Origin: Cellulomonas sp. Leaf395
GTDB lineage: Bacteria; Actinomycetota; Actinomycetes; Actinomycetales; Cellulomonadaceae
Length of the DNA: 64,000 bases
Reading direction: 5' to 3'
Assembly (NCBI RefSeq): GCF_001424125.1
Contig: NZ_LMQI01000005.1
Coordinates: forward strand, 186,001 to 250,000
Made by a program: the position numbers and the translations under genes. Under the pieces are notes generated by a model, which was not told the origin of the DNA, did no database searches, and worked only from the letters and a program-made list of their open reading frames with translations. Below are positions 42,619 through 52,454 of the stretch, one piece after another (position 1 is the first letter of the stretch; the number at the start of each line of letters is the position of its first letter).

Positions 42619-43269
42619 GTGCCGTCCTGGATGCGACCCGGTGCACGCCCCGTGCGCCGGGCCGTGCAGCTGCTGATCGGCCTCGTCCTGTATGCGGCGT
42701 CGATCGCGATGCTCGTGGACGCCGGCCTGGGCAGCATGCCGTGGGACGTCCTCACCCAGGGCATCGTGCGACGCACGGGTCTGTCCTTCGGCGTCGTCAC
42801 CCTGCTGACCGGGCTGGTGGTCCTGGCGTGCTGGATCCCGCTGCGTCAGCGCCCGGGCGTCGGCACGGTCGCGAACATCGTCGTGATCAGCGCGCTCGTG
42901 GACCCGTTCCTCGCACTGCTCGATGGACTGCCGGACGCGATGGGTATCCGCATCACGCTGGCCACCAGCGGCATCGTGCTCAACGGTCTCGCGACGGGCC
43001 TGTACGTCGGTGCGCGGCTCGGGCCCGGTCCGCGTGACGGGCTCATGACCGGGCTCGTGCGCCGGACCGGCCGCTCCGTACGACTGGTCCGCACCAGCAT
43101 CGAGGTGGGGGTGGTGTCGGTCGGCTGGCTGCTCGGCGGCACCGTGGGGTTCGCGACGCTCGCCTACGCGCTCGCGATCGGCCCGCTCGTGCACCTGTTC
43201 CTGCCGCGCCTGACGGTGCAGACCGCGGTGCCCGAAACCGTCGAACACGTCGAAGCTGTCGCAGTGTGA
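42619..43269 (+). CDS. YczE/YitT-type membrane protein
   Basis: A 216-residue protein with five or six helices. VDAGLGSMPWDVLTQGIVRRTGLSFG and LYVGARLGPGPRDGLMTGLVRRTG are the twin glycine-rich motifs of the YczE family. Its role is undefined; the gene often lies divergent from a MocR (YczR) regulator, as here. GTG 42619 is chosen because TATGCT at 42607-42612 would start transcription exactly there; GTG 42583, overlapping the small upstream gene, would add 12 residues. Confidence 0.82.
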   Translation: MPSWMRPGARPVRRAVQLLIGLVLYAASIAMLVDAGLGSMPWDVLTQGIVRRTGLSFGVVTLLTGLVVLACWIPLRQRPGVGTVANIVVISALVDPFLALLDGLPDAMGIRITLATSGIVLNGLATGLYVGARLGPGPRDGLMTGLVRRTGRSVRLVRTSIEVGVVSVGWLLGGTVGFATLAYALAIGPLVHLFLPRLTVQTAVPETVEHVEAVAV

Positions 43270-43273
43270 GGGA

Positions 43274-43301
43274 GGCCCGGCCCCGTCACCGGGGCCGGGC
43301 C
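43274..43301. terminator. Bidirectional terminator
   Basis: GGCCCGGCCCCG and CGGGGCCGGGCC form a perfect 12-bp stem with a TCAC loop between the convergent YczE-like and aldo/keto reductase genes. No T-run. Confidence 0.75.
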
Positions 43302-43306
43302 GACGC

Positions 43307-44317
43307 TCAGCGCGCAGGCGGTGCGTTCTTCGCGGTCTCGCCCGGGTCCGACACGACGGAGTCGCCCAGGATCGAGTCGATCCGTGCGAGCAGCTCCGCC
43401 GGGATCGTGACACCGGACGCCTTGACGTTCTCCGTGACCTGCTCGGGCCGCGAGGCGCCGATGATCGCCGCGGCGACGTTCTGGTTCTGCAGCACCCACG
43501 CCACGGCCAGCTGGGCCAGGGACAGCCCGAGCTCGTCGGCGACCGGCGTGAGGTCCTGCACGCGCTGCAGCACGTCCGGCTGGTCGAGGAAGCGGCCGAT
43601 GAAGCGGGCGCCGCCCTTCTCGTCGGTCGCGCGCGACCCCTCCGGAGGTGCCTGGCCCGGCTTGTACTTGCCGGTCAGCACACCCTGTGCCACCGGGGAC
43701 CAGACGATCTGCGAGAGCCCGAGCTCTTCCGAGGTGGGGACGACCTCGCCCTCGATGACCCGCCAGAGAGCCGAGTACTGGGGCTGGTTGGAGATCAGCT
43801 GGACGCCGAGCTCCTGCGCGAGGGCGTGCCCGGCGCGGATCTGGTCCGCGGTCCACTCGCTCACGCCGATGTACAGCGCCTTGCCCGAGCGCACGACGTC
43901 CGCGAACGCCTGCATCGTCTCCTCGAGCGGGGTCGACAGGTCGTAGCGGTGCGCCTGGTACAGGTCGACGTAGTCTGTCTGGAGGCGCTGCAGCGAGCCG
44001 TCGATCGACTCGAGGATGTGCTTGCGCGAGAGGCCCGAGTCGTTGGCGCCCCCGGGGCCGGTGGGCCAGTAGACCTTGGTGAAGATCTCGAGCGACTGGC
44101 GTCGCTCGCCCTTGAGGGCCTCGCCGAGGACGGTCTCGGCCTTGGTGTTGGCGTAGACGTCCGCGGTGTCGAAGCTCGTGATGCCCGCGTCGAGCGCGGC
44201 CCGCACACAGGCCTTCGCGGTGTCGTTCTCCACCTGCGAGCCGTGCGTGAGCCAGTTGCCGTAGGTGATCTCGGTGATCTTGAGGCCGGAGCGGCCCAGG
44301 TAGCGGTAGGAAACCAT
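43307..44317 (-). CDS. Aldo/keto reductase (Kv-beta-like subgroup)
   Basis: A 336-residue NADPH-dependent reductase. MVSYRYLGRSGLKITEITYG, SFDTADVYANTKAE with catalytic Asp and Tyr, LEIFTKVYW with the Lys, and DYVDLYQAHRYD with the His make the AKR tetrad complete. The C-terminal AAIIGASRPEQVTEN binds the cofactor. The subgroup with YWPTGPG resembles the potassium-channel beta subunit and YghZ enzymes. TAGGGT (44325-44330, minus strand) places a leaderless start at the ATG used, three codons inside a longer frame. Confidence 0.93.
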   Translation of the reverse strand: MVSYRYLGRSGLKITEITYGNWLTHGSQVENDTAKACVRAALDAGITSFDTADVYANTKAETVLGEALKGERRQSLEIFTKVYWPTGPGGANDSGLSRKHILESIDGSLQRLQTDYVDLYQAHRYDLSTPLEETMQAFADVVRSGKALYIGVSEWTADQIRAGHALAQELGVQLISNQPQYSALWRVIEGEVVPTSEELGLSQIVWSPVAQGVLTGKYKPGQAPPEGSRATDEKGGARFIGRFLDQPDVLQRVQDLTPVADELGLSLAQLAVAWVLQNQNVAAAIIGASRPEQVTENVKASGVTIPAELLARIDSILGDSVVSDPGETAKNAPPAR

Positions 44318-44338
44318 GCCCGCCACCCTACGGCGGCG

Positions 44339-46335
<1,997 letters not shown>

Positions 46336-46362
46336 CTCGTGCTGGCCCGCTGACGCAGGGCG

Positions 46363-46905
46363 TCAGGCCGCCGGCTGTCCCCGGTGCGCCACGCCGACGG
46401 CCTCGGCCCACGCCCGGACCTCGGCAGGGAGATCCGGCGAGGGGCCGTCGTGCGTGCCCAGCAGGCCGACGACGTCCGGCGCCGGCACGCGACCACCGTC
46501 GCGGGCCAAGAACCGACCAGCGACCACACCGCGAGCGACGTGCTCGTCGCCGCGGGTGAAGACCTGCTCCAGGTACGCGCAGCGCGCGTCCCAGCCGAGC
46601 AGGCGGGTGGTGATCTCGAACCGCTGGCCCAGGGTCAGCGAGCGTCGGTAGGAGACGGTCGACGAGGCGACGACCGGGTACCAGCCGCGCTCGTTCAGCA
46701 GCGGGAACGCTCCGAGGTCGGCGAGGTAGTTGCTCCGCGCGACGTCCATCATCTGCAGGTACACGCCGTTGTTCACGTGACGGTAGAAGTCGAGGTCGCC
46801 GATGCGCACCCGCATCCGCGTGACCGACGGCTCGAGCACACCCCGGCCGGCGACTGCACGGCGTGGACGGGTCGTGGCCAGCGCGAGCTGGATCATCCGG
46901 GTCAT
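46363..46905 (-). CDS. Hot-dog fold acyl-CoA thioesterase
   Basis: A 180-residue 4HBT-type protein: RVRIGDLDFYRHVNNGVYLQMMD carries the conserved Asp and HVNN motif, followed by YRRSLTLGQRFEITTRLLGWD. Acyl-CoA or acyl-ACP thioesters are likely substrates. The ATG lies exactly seven bases past TAACCT (46912-46917, minus strand), so it can be made from its own leaderless message. Its ATG also overlaps the stop of the monooxygenase-like gene upstream. Confidence 0.82.
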   Translation of the reverse strand: MTRMIQLALATTRPRRAVAGRGVLEPSVTRMRVRIGDLDFYRHVNNGVYLQMMDVARSNYLADLGAFPLLNERGWYPVVASSTVSYRRSLTLGQRFEITTRLLGWDARCAYLEQVFTRGDEHVARGVVAGRFLARDGGRVPAPDVVGLLGTHDGPSPDLPAEVRAWAEAVGVAHRGQPAA

Positions 46906-47243
46906 GCCGCGAGGTTACTCGCGAGTACGTTCGACCGGAACGGGCACGAATGCTCGACCACCGGGAACGGCTCGTAGAAGTGGTGCAGCAGCTCGCGCCA
47001 CCGCGTGTACTGCGGCGACGCACGGAACCCGGCCTCGTGGGCCCCGACCGAGTCCCACCCGATCAGCAGCAAGTACGTCCCCGGTCGTTCGACACCACGC
47101 GAGACGTGGATCCCGCGGAAGCCGGGGATGCCCGACACGAGCGGCACAGCCTCGGCCATCGCCGCCTCGAACGCGGCCTCCTCACCTGCCCGAACCGGCA
47201 GATGGGCCTGCTCGAGCACCGGGGCGTCGAGCAGCCCGGTCAT
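46902..47243 (-). CDS. Antibiotic biosynthesis monooxygenase-type (ABM) protein
   Basis: A 113-residue dimeric alpha-beta barrel protein with VRAGEEAAFEAAMAEAVPLVSGIPGFRGIHVSRGVERPG and YLLLIGWDSVGAHE...SPQYTRW patterns of the ABM superfamily. Members act as small monooxygenases or haem-degrading enzymes, but many are uncharacterised; the catalytic residues cannot be assigned here. It overlaps both neighbours by four bases (ATGA), making a nadA-PfpI-ABM-thioesterase run. Confidence 0.7.
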   Translation of the reverse strand: MTGLLDAPVLEQAHLPVRAGEEAAFEAAMAEAVPLVSGIPGFRGIHVSRGVERPGTYLLLIGWDSVGAHEAGFRASPQYTRWRELLHHFYEPFPVVEHSCPFRSNVLASNLAA

Positions 47244-47839
47244 ACGGGCGGCTCGGGGTCGTACTGGATGCCGCGGCGCACGGCGCGAGCAGCGTCGACC
47301 GACTCCAGCCGAGCCACCAGGTGCAGGGCCATGTCGATCCCCGCGGAGACGCCCGCCGACGTGACGATGTCGCCGTCGTCGACGAACCGGGCCTCGGTGT
47401 CGGCCAGGACGCTCGGGTCGATCACGGCGAGCTCGTCGAAGGCTTGCCAGTGGGTGGTCGCGGGGCGCCCGGACAGCAGCCCGGCAGCTGCGTAGACGAG
47501 CGCGCCCGTGCAGACGCTGGTCATCAGCGGCGTCGTCGCCCGCATCCCGCGCACCCACTCGAGGTGCGCCGGGTCGCGCAGGAGCGCGCGGGTGCCGAAG
47601 CCTCCTGGGTAGACCAGGACGTGCAACGGCGCCACCTGGTCCACGCTCAGGTCGGGGACGAGGCGCAGGCCCTTGGCGCAGCGGATCCCGCTGCCGTCGA
47701 GCGAGAACGTCACCACCTCCGGCCGCAGCTCCGAGTGCTCGGCCCAGGAGGCGAGCACCTCGTACGGCCCGACGACGTCGAGCTCCTCGGCGTCGTCGAA
47801 CACGAAGACGCCCACCCGCAGATGGTGTCCGGTCGACAT
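47240..47839 (-). CDS. DJ-1/PfpI family protein
   Basis: A 199-residue class I glutamine-amidotransferase-like protein: VGVFVFDDAEELDVVGPYEVLA, YPGGFGTR with the acidic partner region, and the nucleophile elbow TSVCTGALVYAAAGLLSG. The sequence is of the isocyanide-hydratase/AraC-amidotransferase type but no DNA-binding domain follows. Function unknown. The start lies two bases after the nadA stop and the end overlaps the ABM gene. Confidence 0.82.
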   Translation of the reverse strand: MSTGHHLRVGVFVFDDAEELDVVGPYEVLASWAEHSELRPEVVTFSLDGSGIRCAKGLRLVPDLSVDQVAPLHVLVYPGGFGTRALLRDPAHLEWVRGMRATTPLMTSVCTGALVYAAAGLLSGRPATTHWQAFDELAVIDPSVLADTEARFVDDGDIVTSAGVSAGIDMALHLVARLESVDAARAVRRGIQYDPEPPV

Positions 47840-47841
47840 CG

Positions 47842-49032
47842 TCAGTAGCCCGGAAGCGCGAGCATCTGGTCGAGGGCGACCCGGGCCCAGTGGGCGTCGT
47901 CGGCGTCCACCACGATCCGGTTGACCGGGCGGCCCGCCACCAGGGACTCCATCGCCCACACCAGATGCGGAAGGTCGATGCGGTTCATGGTCGAGCAGAA
48001 GCAGACGGTCGAGTCGAGGTAATGGATGTTCTTGTCCGGGTGCGCGGCCGCGAGCCGGCGGACCAGGTTGAGCTCGGTGCCGACGGCCCAGGAGCTCCCC
48101 GGAGCGGCGGCGTCGAGCGCCTTGACGATGTACTCCGTCGAGCCCACGAGGTCGGCCGCGAGGACCACCTCGTGCTGGCACTCCGGGTGCACGATGACGG
48201 TCACGTCAGGGACGGCTGCGCGGATGTCGGTGACGTTCCGGACGGAGAACCGTCCGTGCACCGAGCAGTGGCCGCGCCACAGGATCATGCGCGCGTCGCG
48301 CAGCTGCTCCGTGGTCAGGCCGCCACCGGGCTTGCGAGGATCGAACACCACGCAGTCCTCGAGCGAGAGGCCCAGCTGCTGGACGGCGGTGTTGCGTCCG
48401 AGGTGCTGGTCCGGCATGAAGAGGACCTTGCCGGTGCCGCCGAGGCCGCCCACCTTGTCGAACGCCCACCGCAGCGCGACGTGCGCGTTGGACGACGTGC
48501 AGATGGTGCCGCCGTGCCGGCCGGTGAACGCCTTGATCGACGCCGCGGAGTTCATGTACGTCACGGGCACGGTCGACTCCGCGATGCCGGCGTCGACCAG
48601 CACGTCCCACGCGTCCTCGACCTGGTCGATCGCCGCCATGTCCGCCATGGAGCAGCCCGCTGCGAGGTCCGGCAGGATCACCTGCTGGTGGTCCGAGGTG
48701 AGGATGTCGGCGGACTCGGCCATGAAGTGCACCCCGCAGAACAGGATGAACTCGGCCTCGGGCCGCGCGGCCGCCTCACGCGCGAGCTTGAACGAGTCGC
48801 CCGTGACGTCGGCGAACTCGATGACCTCGTCGCGCTGGTAGTGGTGGCCCAGCACGAACGCACGGGAACCGAGGGCGGCGCGCGCGGCTCGGGCGCGCTC
48901 GACGAGGTCCGGGTCGCTCGGTGCCGGGAGGCCGCCGACGCACTCGACGCCGCGCTCGGAAGCCAGGTCGACACCGCGCCCCAGCAGCAGGAGGGCCGAC
49001 GGAGCCGGCTCGGAGAAGGTGCTCGTGCTCAC
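47842..49032 (-). CDS. nadA: Quinolinate synthase
   Basis: A 396-residue 4Fe-4S enzyme condensing iminoaspartate and dihydroxyacetone phosphate in NAD synthesis. Core segments: FVLGHHYQRDEVIEFADVTGDSFKL (split here as GHHYQRDEV and GDSFKLA), FCGVHFMAESADIL, ICTSSNAHVALRWAF and STVCFCSTMNRI, the Cys of the last three binding the cluster. GGGAGG lies eight bases before GTG. nadB and nadC are not in the window, so this is not a complete nad operon. Confidence 0.95.
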   Translation of the reverse strand: MSTSTFSEPAPSALLLLGRGVDLASERGVECVGGLPAPSDPDLVERARAARAALGSRAFVLGHHYQRDEVIEFADVTGDSFKLAREAAARPEAEFILFCGVHFMAESADILTSDHQQVILPDLAAGCSMADMAAIDQVEDAWDVLVDAGIAESTVPVTYMNSAASIKAFTGRHGGTICTSSNAHVALRWAFDKVGGLGGTGKVLFMPDQHLGRNTAVQQLGLSLEDCVVFDPRKPGGGLTTEQLRDARMILWRGHCSVHGRFSVRNVTDIRAAVPDVTVIVHPECQHEVVLAADLVGSTEYIVKALDAAAPGSSWAVGTELNLVRRLAAAHPDKNIHYLDSTVCFCSTMNRIDLPHLVWAMESLVAGRPVNRIVVDADDAHWARVALDQMLALPGY

Positions 49033-49093
49033 GCGGCGATCCTCCCACACAGGCGACTCACGCTCCCGTCCAGGACCGTGCCACGATGCGGCC

Positions 49094-50275
49094 GTGCGCG
49101 TGCTCATCGCCCCCGACAGCTTCGGCTCCAGCCTGACGGCCGCCGAGGCTGCCGAGGCGATCGCCGGTGCCTGGCGGACGACCGCCCCGCACGACGAGGT
49201 CACCAGCTGCCCGCTGTCCGACGGCGGCCCTGGCTTCGTCCCCACGCTGCAGTCGGCGCTCGGTGGTGAGCTCGTCCCGGTCACCGTCACGTCGCCCGTC
49301 GGCGAGCCTGTCCCCGCGGTGGTCCTGCTCGTGGGGACGACCGCCTACCTCGAGTCGGCGCACGCCGTCGGACTCCCGCTGGTCCCGGACGCGCTGCGGG
49401 ATCCCACCCGCACCTCGAGCCGGGGAGTGGGGGAGCTGCTCGCCGCTGCCCTTGACGCGGGGGCGCGACGCGTCGTCGTCGGGCTCGGAGGCTCCGCCAC
49501 CAACGACGCCGGCGCCGGTGCACTGGTGGGACTGGCTCGTGCCCTCGGGTTCCCGGGTCCGGCGGAGATCCTCGGTGCCGGCGGCGGGCGGCTCGGTGAC
49601 GTGACCGCCGACGACCTCGCCGGGCTGCGGGAGCTGCGTGACCGGCTGCGGGGCGTCGAGCTCGTGGTCGCCACCGACGTCGACGTCCCGTTGCTCGGGC
49701 TGCACGGTGCGAGCGCCGGGTTCGCGGCCCAGAAGGGGGCGACGCCCGAGCAGGCGCAGGAGCTGGAGCGTGCGCTGGGCCACTTCGCGCACGCGGCGAC
49801 GGCCGCCCTCGGGGATGCCGTCCGCCCGGACCTTCTCGCCGGCGCCCGTCCGTCGTCGACCGCGTCCCGGCTCACGGCCGCACCCGGCGCAGGCGCGGCC
49901 GGCGGTCTGGGTTTCGGGCTGGCGCTGCTCGGTGCCCGGCTGGTGCCCGGCTCGGTCTTCGTGGCGGACGCGGTGGGCCTGGGCGACCTGATCGCGGACC
50001 ATGACGTCGTCGTCACCGGCGAGGGCAGGTTCGACTGGCAGTCGCTGCACGGAAAGGTCGTGTCCGAGGTGGCGTCGCGCGCGCTCGCCCACGCGGTCCC
50101 GACCGTCGTCGTCGCCGGGGAGGTGCTCGTGGGTCGTCGCGAGCTGTCTGCCGCGGGGATCACGGCCGCCTACGCGGTCGGGGAGACCCCCGACCAGGTG
50201 GCCGCCGCGCTCGCCGCTCCCGCGCGCACCCTCGCGGCGCGCGCCGCTCGCGTGGCGAGAACCTGGTCACGTTGA
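49094..50275 (+). CDS. Glycerate 2-kinase
   Basis: A 393-residue GckA/GlxK-family kinase: VLIAPDSFGSSLTAAEAAEAI, CPLSDGGPGFV, VVGLGGSATNDAGAGAL, GAGAAGGLGFGLALLGA and VVTGEGRFDWQSLHGKV are the conserved blocks. It phosphorylates glycerate to 2-phosphoglycerate. GTG lies seven bases after the CACGAT -10-like box (49082-49087). The gene lies next to erpA, the same relative position as the Rv2205c-Rv2204c pair in mycobacteria. Confidence 0.92.
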   Translation: MRVLIAPDSFGSSLTAAEAAEAIAGAWRTTAPHDEVTSCPLSDGGPGFVPTLQSALGGELVPVTVTSPVGEPVPAVVLLVGTTAYLESAHAVGLPLVPDALRDPTRTSSRGVGELLAAALDAGARRVVVGLGGSATNDAGAGALVGLARALGFPGPAEILGAGGGRLGDVTADDLAGLRELRDRLRGVELVVATDVDVPLLGLHGASAGFAAQKGATPEQAQELERALGHFAHAATAALGDAVRPDLLAGARPSSTASRLTAAPGAGAAGGLGFGLALLGARLVPGSVFVADAVGLGDLIADHDVVVTGEGRFDWQSLHGKVVSEVASRALAHAVPTVVVAGEVLVGRRELSAAGITAAYAVGETPDQVAAALAAPARTLAARAARVARTWSR

Positions 50276-50386
50276 GCGGAGGTCGGCCGCAGGAGTCGTA
50301 CCCTGGACGGGAACAACCTCGGGTCAGGTGCTGTTGCCCAGTTTGACGCACCAGATCTGCTGTCCAGCGAGCACCCAGGAGAGACT

Positions 50387-50749
50387 ATGAGCGAGACCAC
50401 CGCGACGCAGAACGCGACCGAGACGCACGGCGTGCTCCTCACGGACTTCGCCGCCTCGAAGGTCCGCAGCCTCCTCGAGCAGGAGGGCCGCGACGACCTC
50501 CGTCTGCGGGTCGCCGTCCAGCCCGGTGGCTGCTCCGGCCTCATCTACCAGCTGTACTTCGACGAGCGGGTCCTCGACGGTGACGTCGTCAAGGACTACG
50601 ACGGTGTCGAGGTCGTCGTGGACCGCATGAGCGTGCCCTACCTCGACGGAGCGACGATCGACTTCGCCGACTCGATCGAGAAGCAGGGATTCACCATCGA
50701 CAACCCGAACGCCGGCAGCGCGTGCGCGTGCGGCGGCTCGTTCAGCTGA
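50387..50749 (+). CDS. erpA: A-type iron-sulfur carrier (HesB/IscA/ErpA family)
   Basis: A 120-residue carrier with the three cluster cysteines in AVQPGGCSGLIYQLYF and SACACGGSF. It delivers Fe-S clusters to target proteins; the QcrA Rieske subunit, NadA and LipA are all encoded in this window. AGGAGA lies four to five bases before the ATG, and TACCCT at 50299-50304 is a likely -10 box about 80 bases upstream. A strong hairpin follows the stop. Confidence 0.92.
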   Translation: MSETTATQNATETHGVLLTDFAASKVRSLLEQEGRDDLRLRVAVQPGGCSGLIYQLYFDERVLDGDVVKDYDGVEVVVDRMSVPYLDGATIDFADSIEKQGFTIDNPNAGSACACGGSFS

Positions 50750-50761
50750 TCTGACGCTCGG

Positions 50762-50798
50762 CACAGGCCCGGTCTCCCTCGAGGGAACCGGGCCTGTG
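50762..50798. terminator. Bidirectional terminator after erpA
   Basis: CACAGGCCCGGT and ACCGGGCCTGTG form a perfect 12-bp stem, with an inner CCCTCGAGGG palindrome. It ends one base before the stop of the convergent tusA-like gene. Confidence 0.78.
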
Positions 50799-51020
50799 TC
50801 ATGCGTGCGTCCGCACGGTGAGCGAGTGCACGCCGTCCTGCTCGGTCGCACTGACCATCTCGTGGCCCCGCATGCGGGCCCAGGCCGGCACATCGTGCAC
50901 GGCCGCCGGGTCGGTGGCCAGCACGGTCAGCTCCGTGCCGGGCGGCGCGTCGGCAGCAGCCCGCGCGAGGCGGATCACCGGTGCGGGGCAGCGCAGCCCG
51001 CGCGCGTCGACCGTCGTCAC
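50799..51020 (-). CDS. TusA/SirA-type sulfur carrier
   Basis: A 73-residue protein with VDARGLRCPAPVIRLARA, the CPxP motif whose Cys carries persulfide sulfur, and the terminal EQDGVHSLTVRT strand of the TusA fold. The GTG overlaps the stop of the cysteine-desulfurase homologue upstream by four bases, so the two are co-translated and probably interact. TusA proteins normally receive sulfur from IscS; here the partner has lost its PLP lysine. Confidence 0.88.
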   Translation of the reverse strand: MTTVDARGLRCPAPVIRLARAAADAPPGTELTVLATDPAAVHDVPAWARMRGHEMVSATEQDGVHSLTVRTHA

Positions 51021-52210
51021 AGCCCGCCGACCCCCCAGGCCTGCCTGACTCCGGCGACGATGCCGGGCAGCTCCGCCAGGAACCGCTCGACGTCCTCCGC
51101 CGTCGTGCCCCGCGGGAGCGCGAGACGGATGTTGCCGTGCGTCAGCGCGCCCATGGCGGCCAGCACGTGGCTCGGCTCCAGCGCGCTCGACGTGCAGGCC
51201 GACCCCGAGCCCACCGCGAAGCCGCGCTCGTCGAGCGCCGCCAGGAGTGCCTCGCCCTCGACGTACAGGCACGAGAACGTCACGACGTGGGGGAGCCGGT
51301 CGACGGCATGGCCGACCACGTCGACGTCGGGGACATCCGCGGCGACGCGCGTGCGCACGGTGTCGACGAGCCGACGGCGAGCGGCGTCGTCGGCGGACCG
51401 CGTCGAGATCGCCACCTGGAGCGCGACCGCGGCCGACAGTGCCGCGGGCACGCTCACCCCGCCCGGGAACCACCGGTCCTCGTCCTCCGGCCAGTCGGGG
51501 GAGCGCCGGACACCGGAACGCGACACGAGCACACCGAGCCCGCCCGGACCGCCCCAGTCGCCCGCGTCCGCCGCGAGCAGGTCCCACGCGTCGCCGACGT
51601 CCATGTGGCCGAGGCTGGCGCCGGCGTCCACCAGCAGCGGGACTCCCGCCGTTCGCGCTGCGTCGTGCACGGCCCCGACCGGTTGCAGGGTGCCCACCTC
51701 ACCGTTCGCGTGCTGGAGCGCGGCGAGCGCCACGCCCGGACGGGTGAGGGCGGCCGAGAACTCCTGCGCGTCGACCCGACCGTGCCGGTCGACCGGGACG
51801 GTGGTGCGGTCACCGGTGAAGTCCGCCGCGTTGAGCACCGCCGCGCGCTCGACCGCGCTGACGACGACGCCCGACCCGGTCCGGCGACGCCCTCGGGCGA
51901 CGGACCGGACGGCGGCGTGCAGCGCGGCGGTGTGCGACGGGGCCAGGTCGACCTCCGGTGTGCGGGCGCCGACCGACGCGGCGATCGCCTCGCGCGCACC
52001 GTCGAGCAGCATCCGCGCGCGGCGACCCTCGGCATGCAGCCGCCGAGGGTCTGCCCAGCCCTGGTCGAGGGCCTCCAGGAACGCGGTGCGCGCCTCCGGC
52101 AGCAGAGGCGCCCGTCCACCGGCGTCCAGGATCGCGCGACGAGTAGTGGCGTGCGTCACAGGGCCGGCTGTCGCGCTGTCCGCGCCGCCATGGTCGGTCG
52201 GGCTGCTCAC
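51017..52210 (-). CDS. Degenerate cysteine-desulfurase homologue without PLP lysine
   Basis: A 397-residue protein of the NifS/IscS fold. Against E. coli IscS (from memory), the catalytic Cys loop is intact (VGSGSACTSSALEPSHVL) and so is YVEGEALLAAL. But the lysine segment SGHKIYGPKG reads DAGDWGGPGG (Lys to Asp, His to Gly), the PLP-stacking His of TEHKAVL reads VERAAVL, and the Gln of VDATQS reads VDAGAS. It therefore should not bind PLP as an aldimine. A role as Cys-persulfide relay or scaffold for TusA is inference. The GTG lies seven bases past TACGGT (52217-52222, minus strand). Confidence 0.82.
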   Translation of the reverse strand: MSSPTDHGGADSATAGPVTHATTRRAILDAGGRAPLLPEARTAFLEALDQGWADPRRLHAEGRRARMLLDGAREAIAASVGARTPEVDLAPSHTAALHAAVRSVARGRRRTGSGVVVSAVERAAVLNAADFTGDRTTVPVDRHGRVDAQEFSAALTRPGVALAALQHANGEVGTLQPVGAVHDAARTAGVPLLVDAGASLGHMDVGDAWDLLAADAGDWGGPGGLGVLVSRSGVRRSPDWPEDEDRWFPGGVSVPAALSAAVALQVAISTRSADDAARRRLVDTVRTRVAADVPDVDVVGHAVDRLPHVVTFSCLYVEGEALLAALDERGFAVGSGSACTSSALEPSHVLAAMGALTHGNIRLALPRGTTAEDVERFLAELPGIVAGVRQAWGVGGL

Positions 52211-52454
52211 GGGGGCACCGTAACCCCGGAGAGCCGTCACCAGGCGCGGGGCGACGGGCCCAGGATCGTCGGCACGGTCAGGTCCGGTGGAGGAAGTGAG
52301 ATGTGATGGTGCTGACACCGTGTCGTCAACGGGTGTCGTCAGCACGAAAGGATCTGGTCGGCGCGCTAGGCTGCACGGGTCGAGGACGAAGGTCCCGGAC
52401 GGTGCCCTTCTGCAATGCAGGGGTGTCGACGGGACGCGAGTGAGAGGTCCCCCG
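52211..52454 (+). promoter_or_regulatory. Upstream region of ctaC
   Basis: No gene is seen. TAGGCT at 52367-52372 is a good -10 box for the oxidase operon, leaving a leader of about 75 bases. Just upstream GCTGACACC (52311-52319) and GGTGTCGTCAGC (52332-52343) form an imperfect inverted repeat that could be an operator. The left end carries the leaderless promoter of the desulfurase homologue. Confidence 0.45.

Noticed and set aside
42583-43269. YczE-like gene starting at the GTG that overlaps the small gene
   Set aside because: Possible, but the TATCCT-like box TATGCT placed seven bases before GTG 42619 favours the shorter form.
51017-52210. Functional cysteine desulfurase for erpA/TusA
   Set aside because: The PLP lysine codon reads GAC (Asp) in a region with no sign of frameshift, and two other cofactor contacts are also changed.
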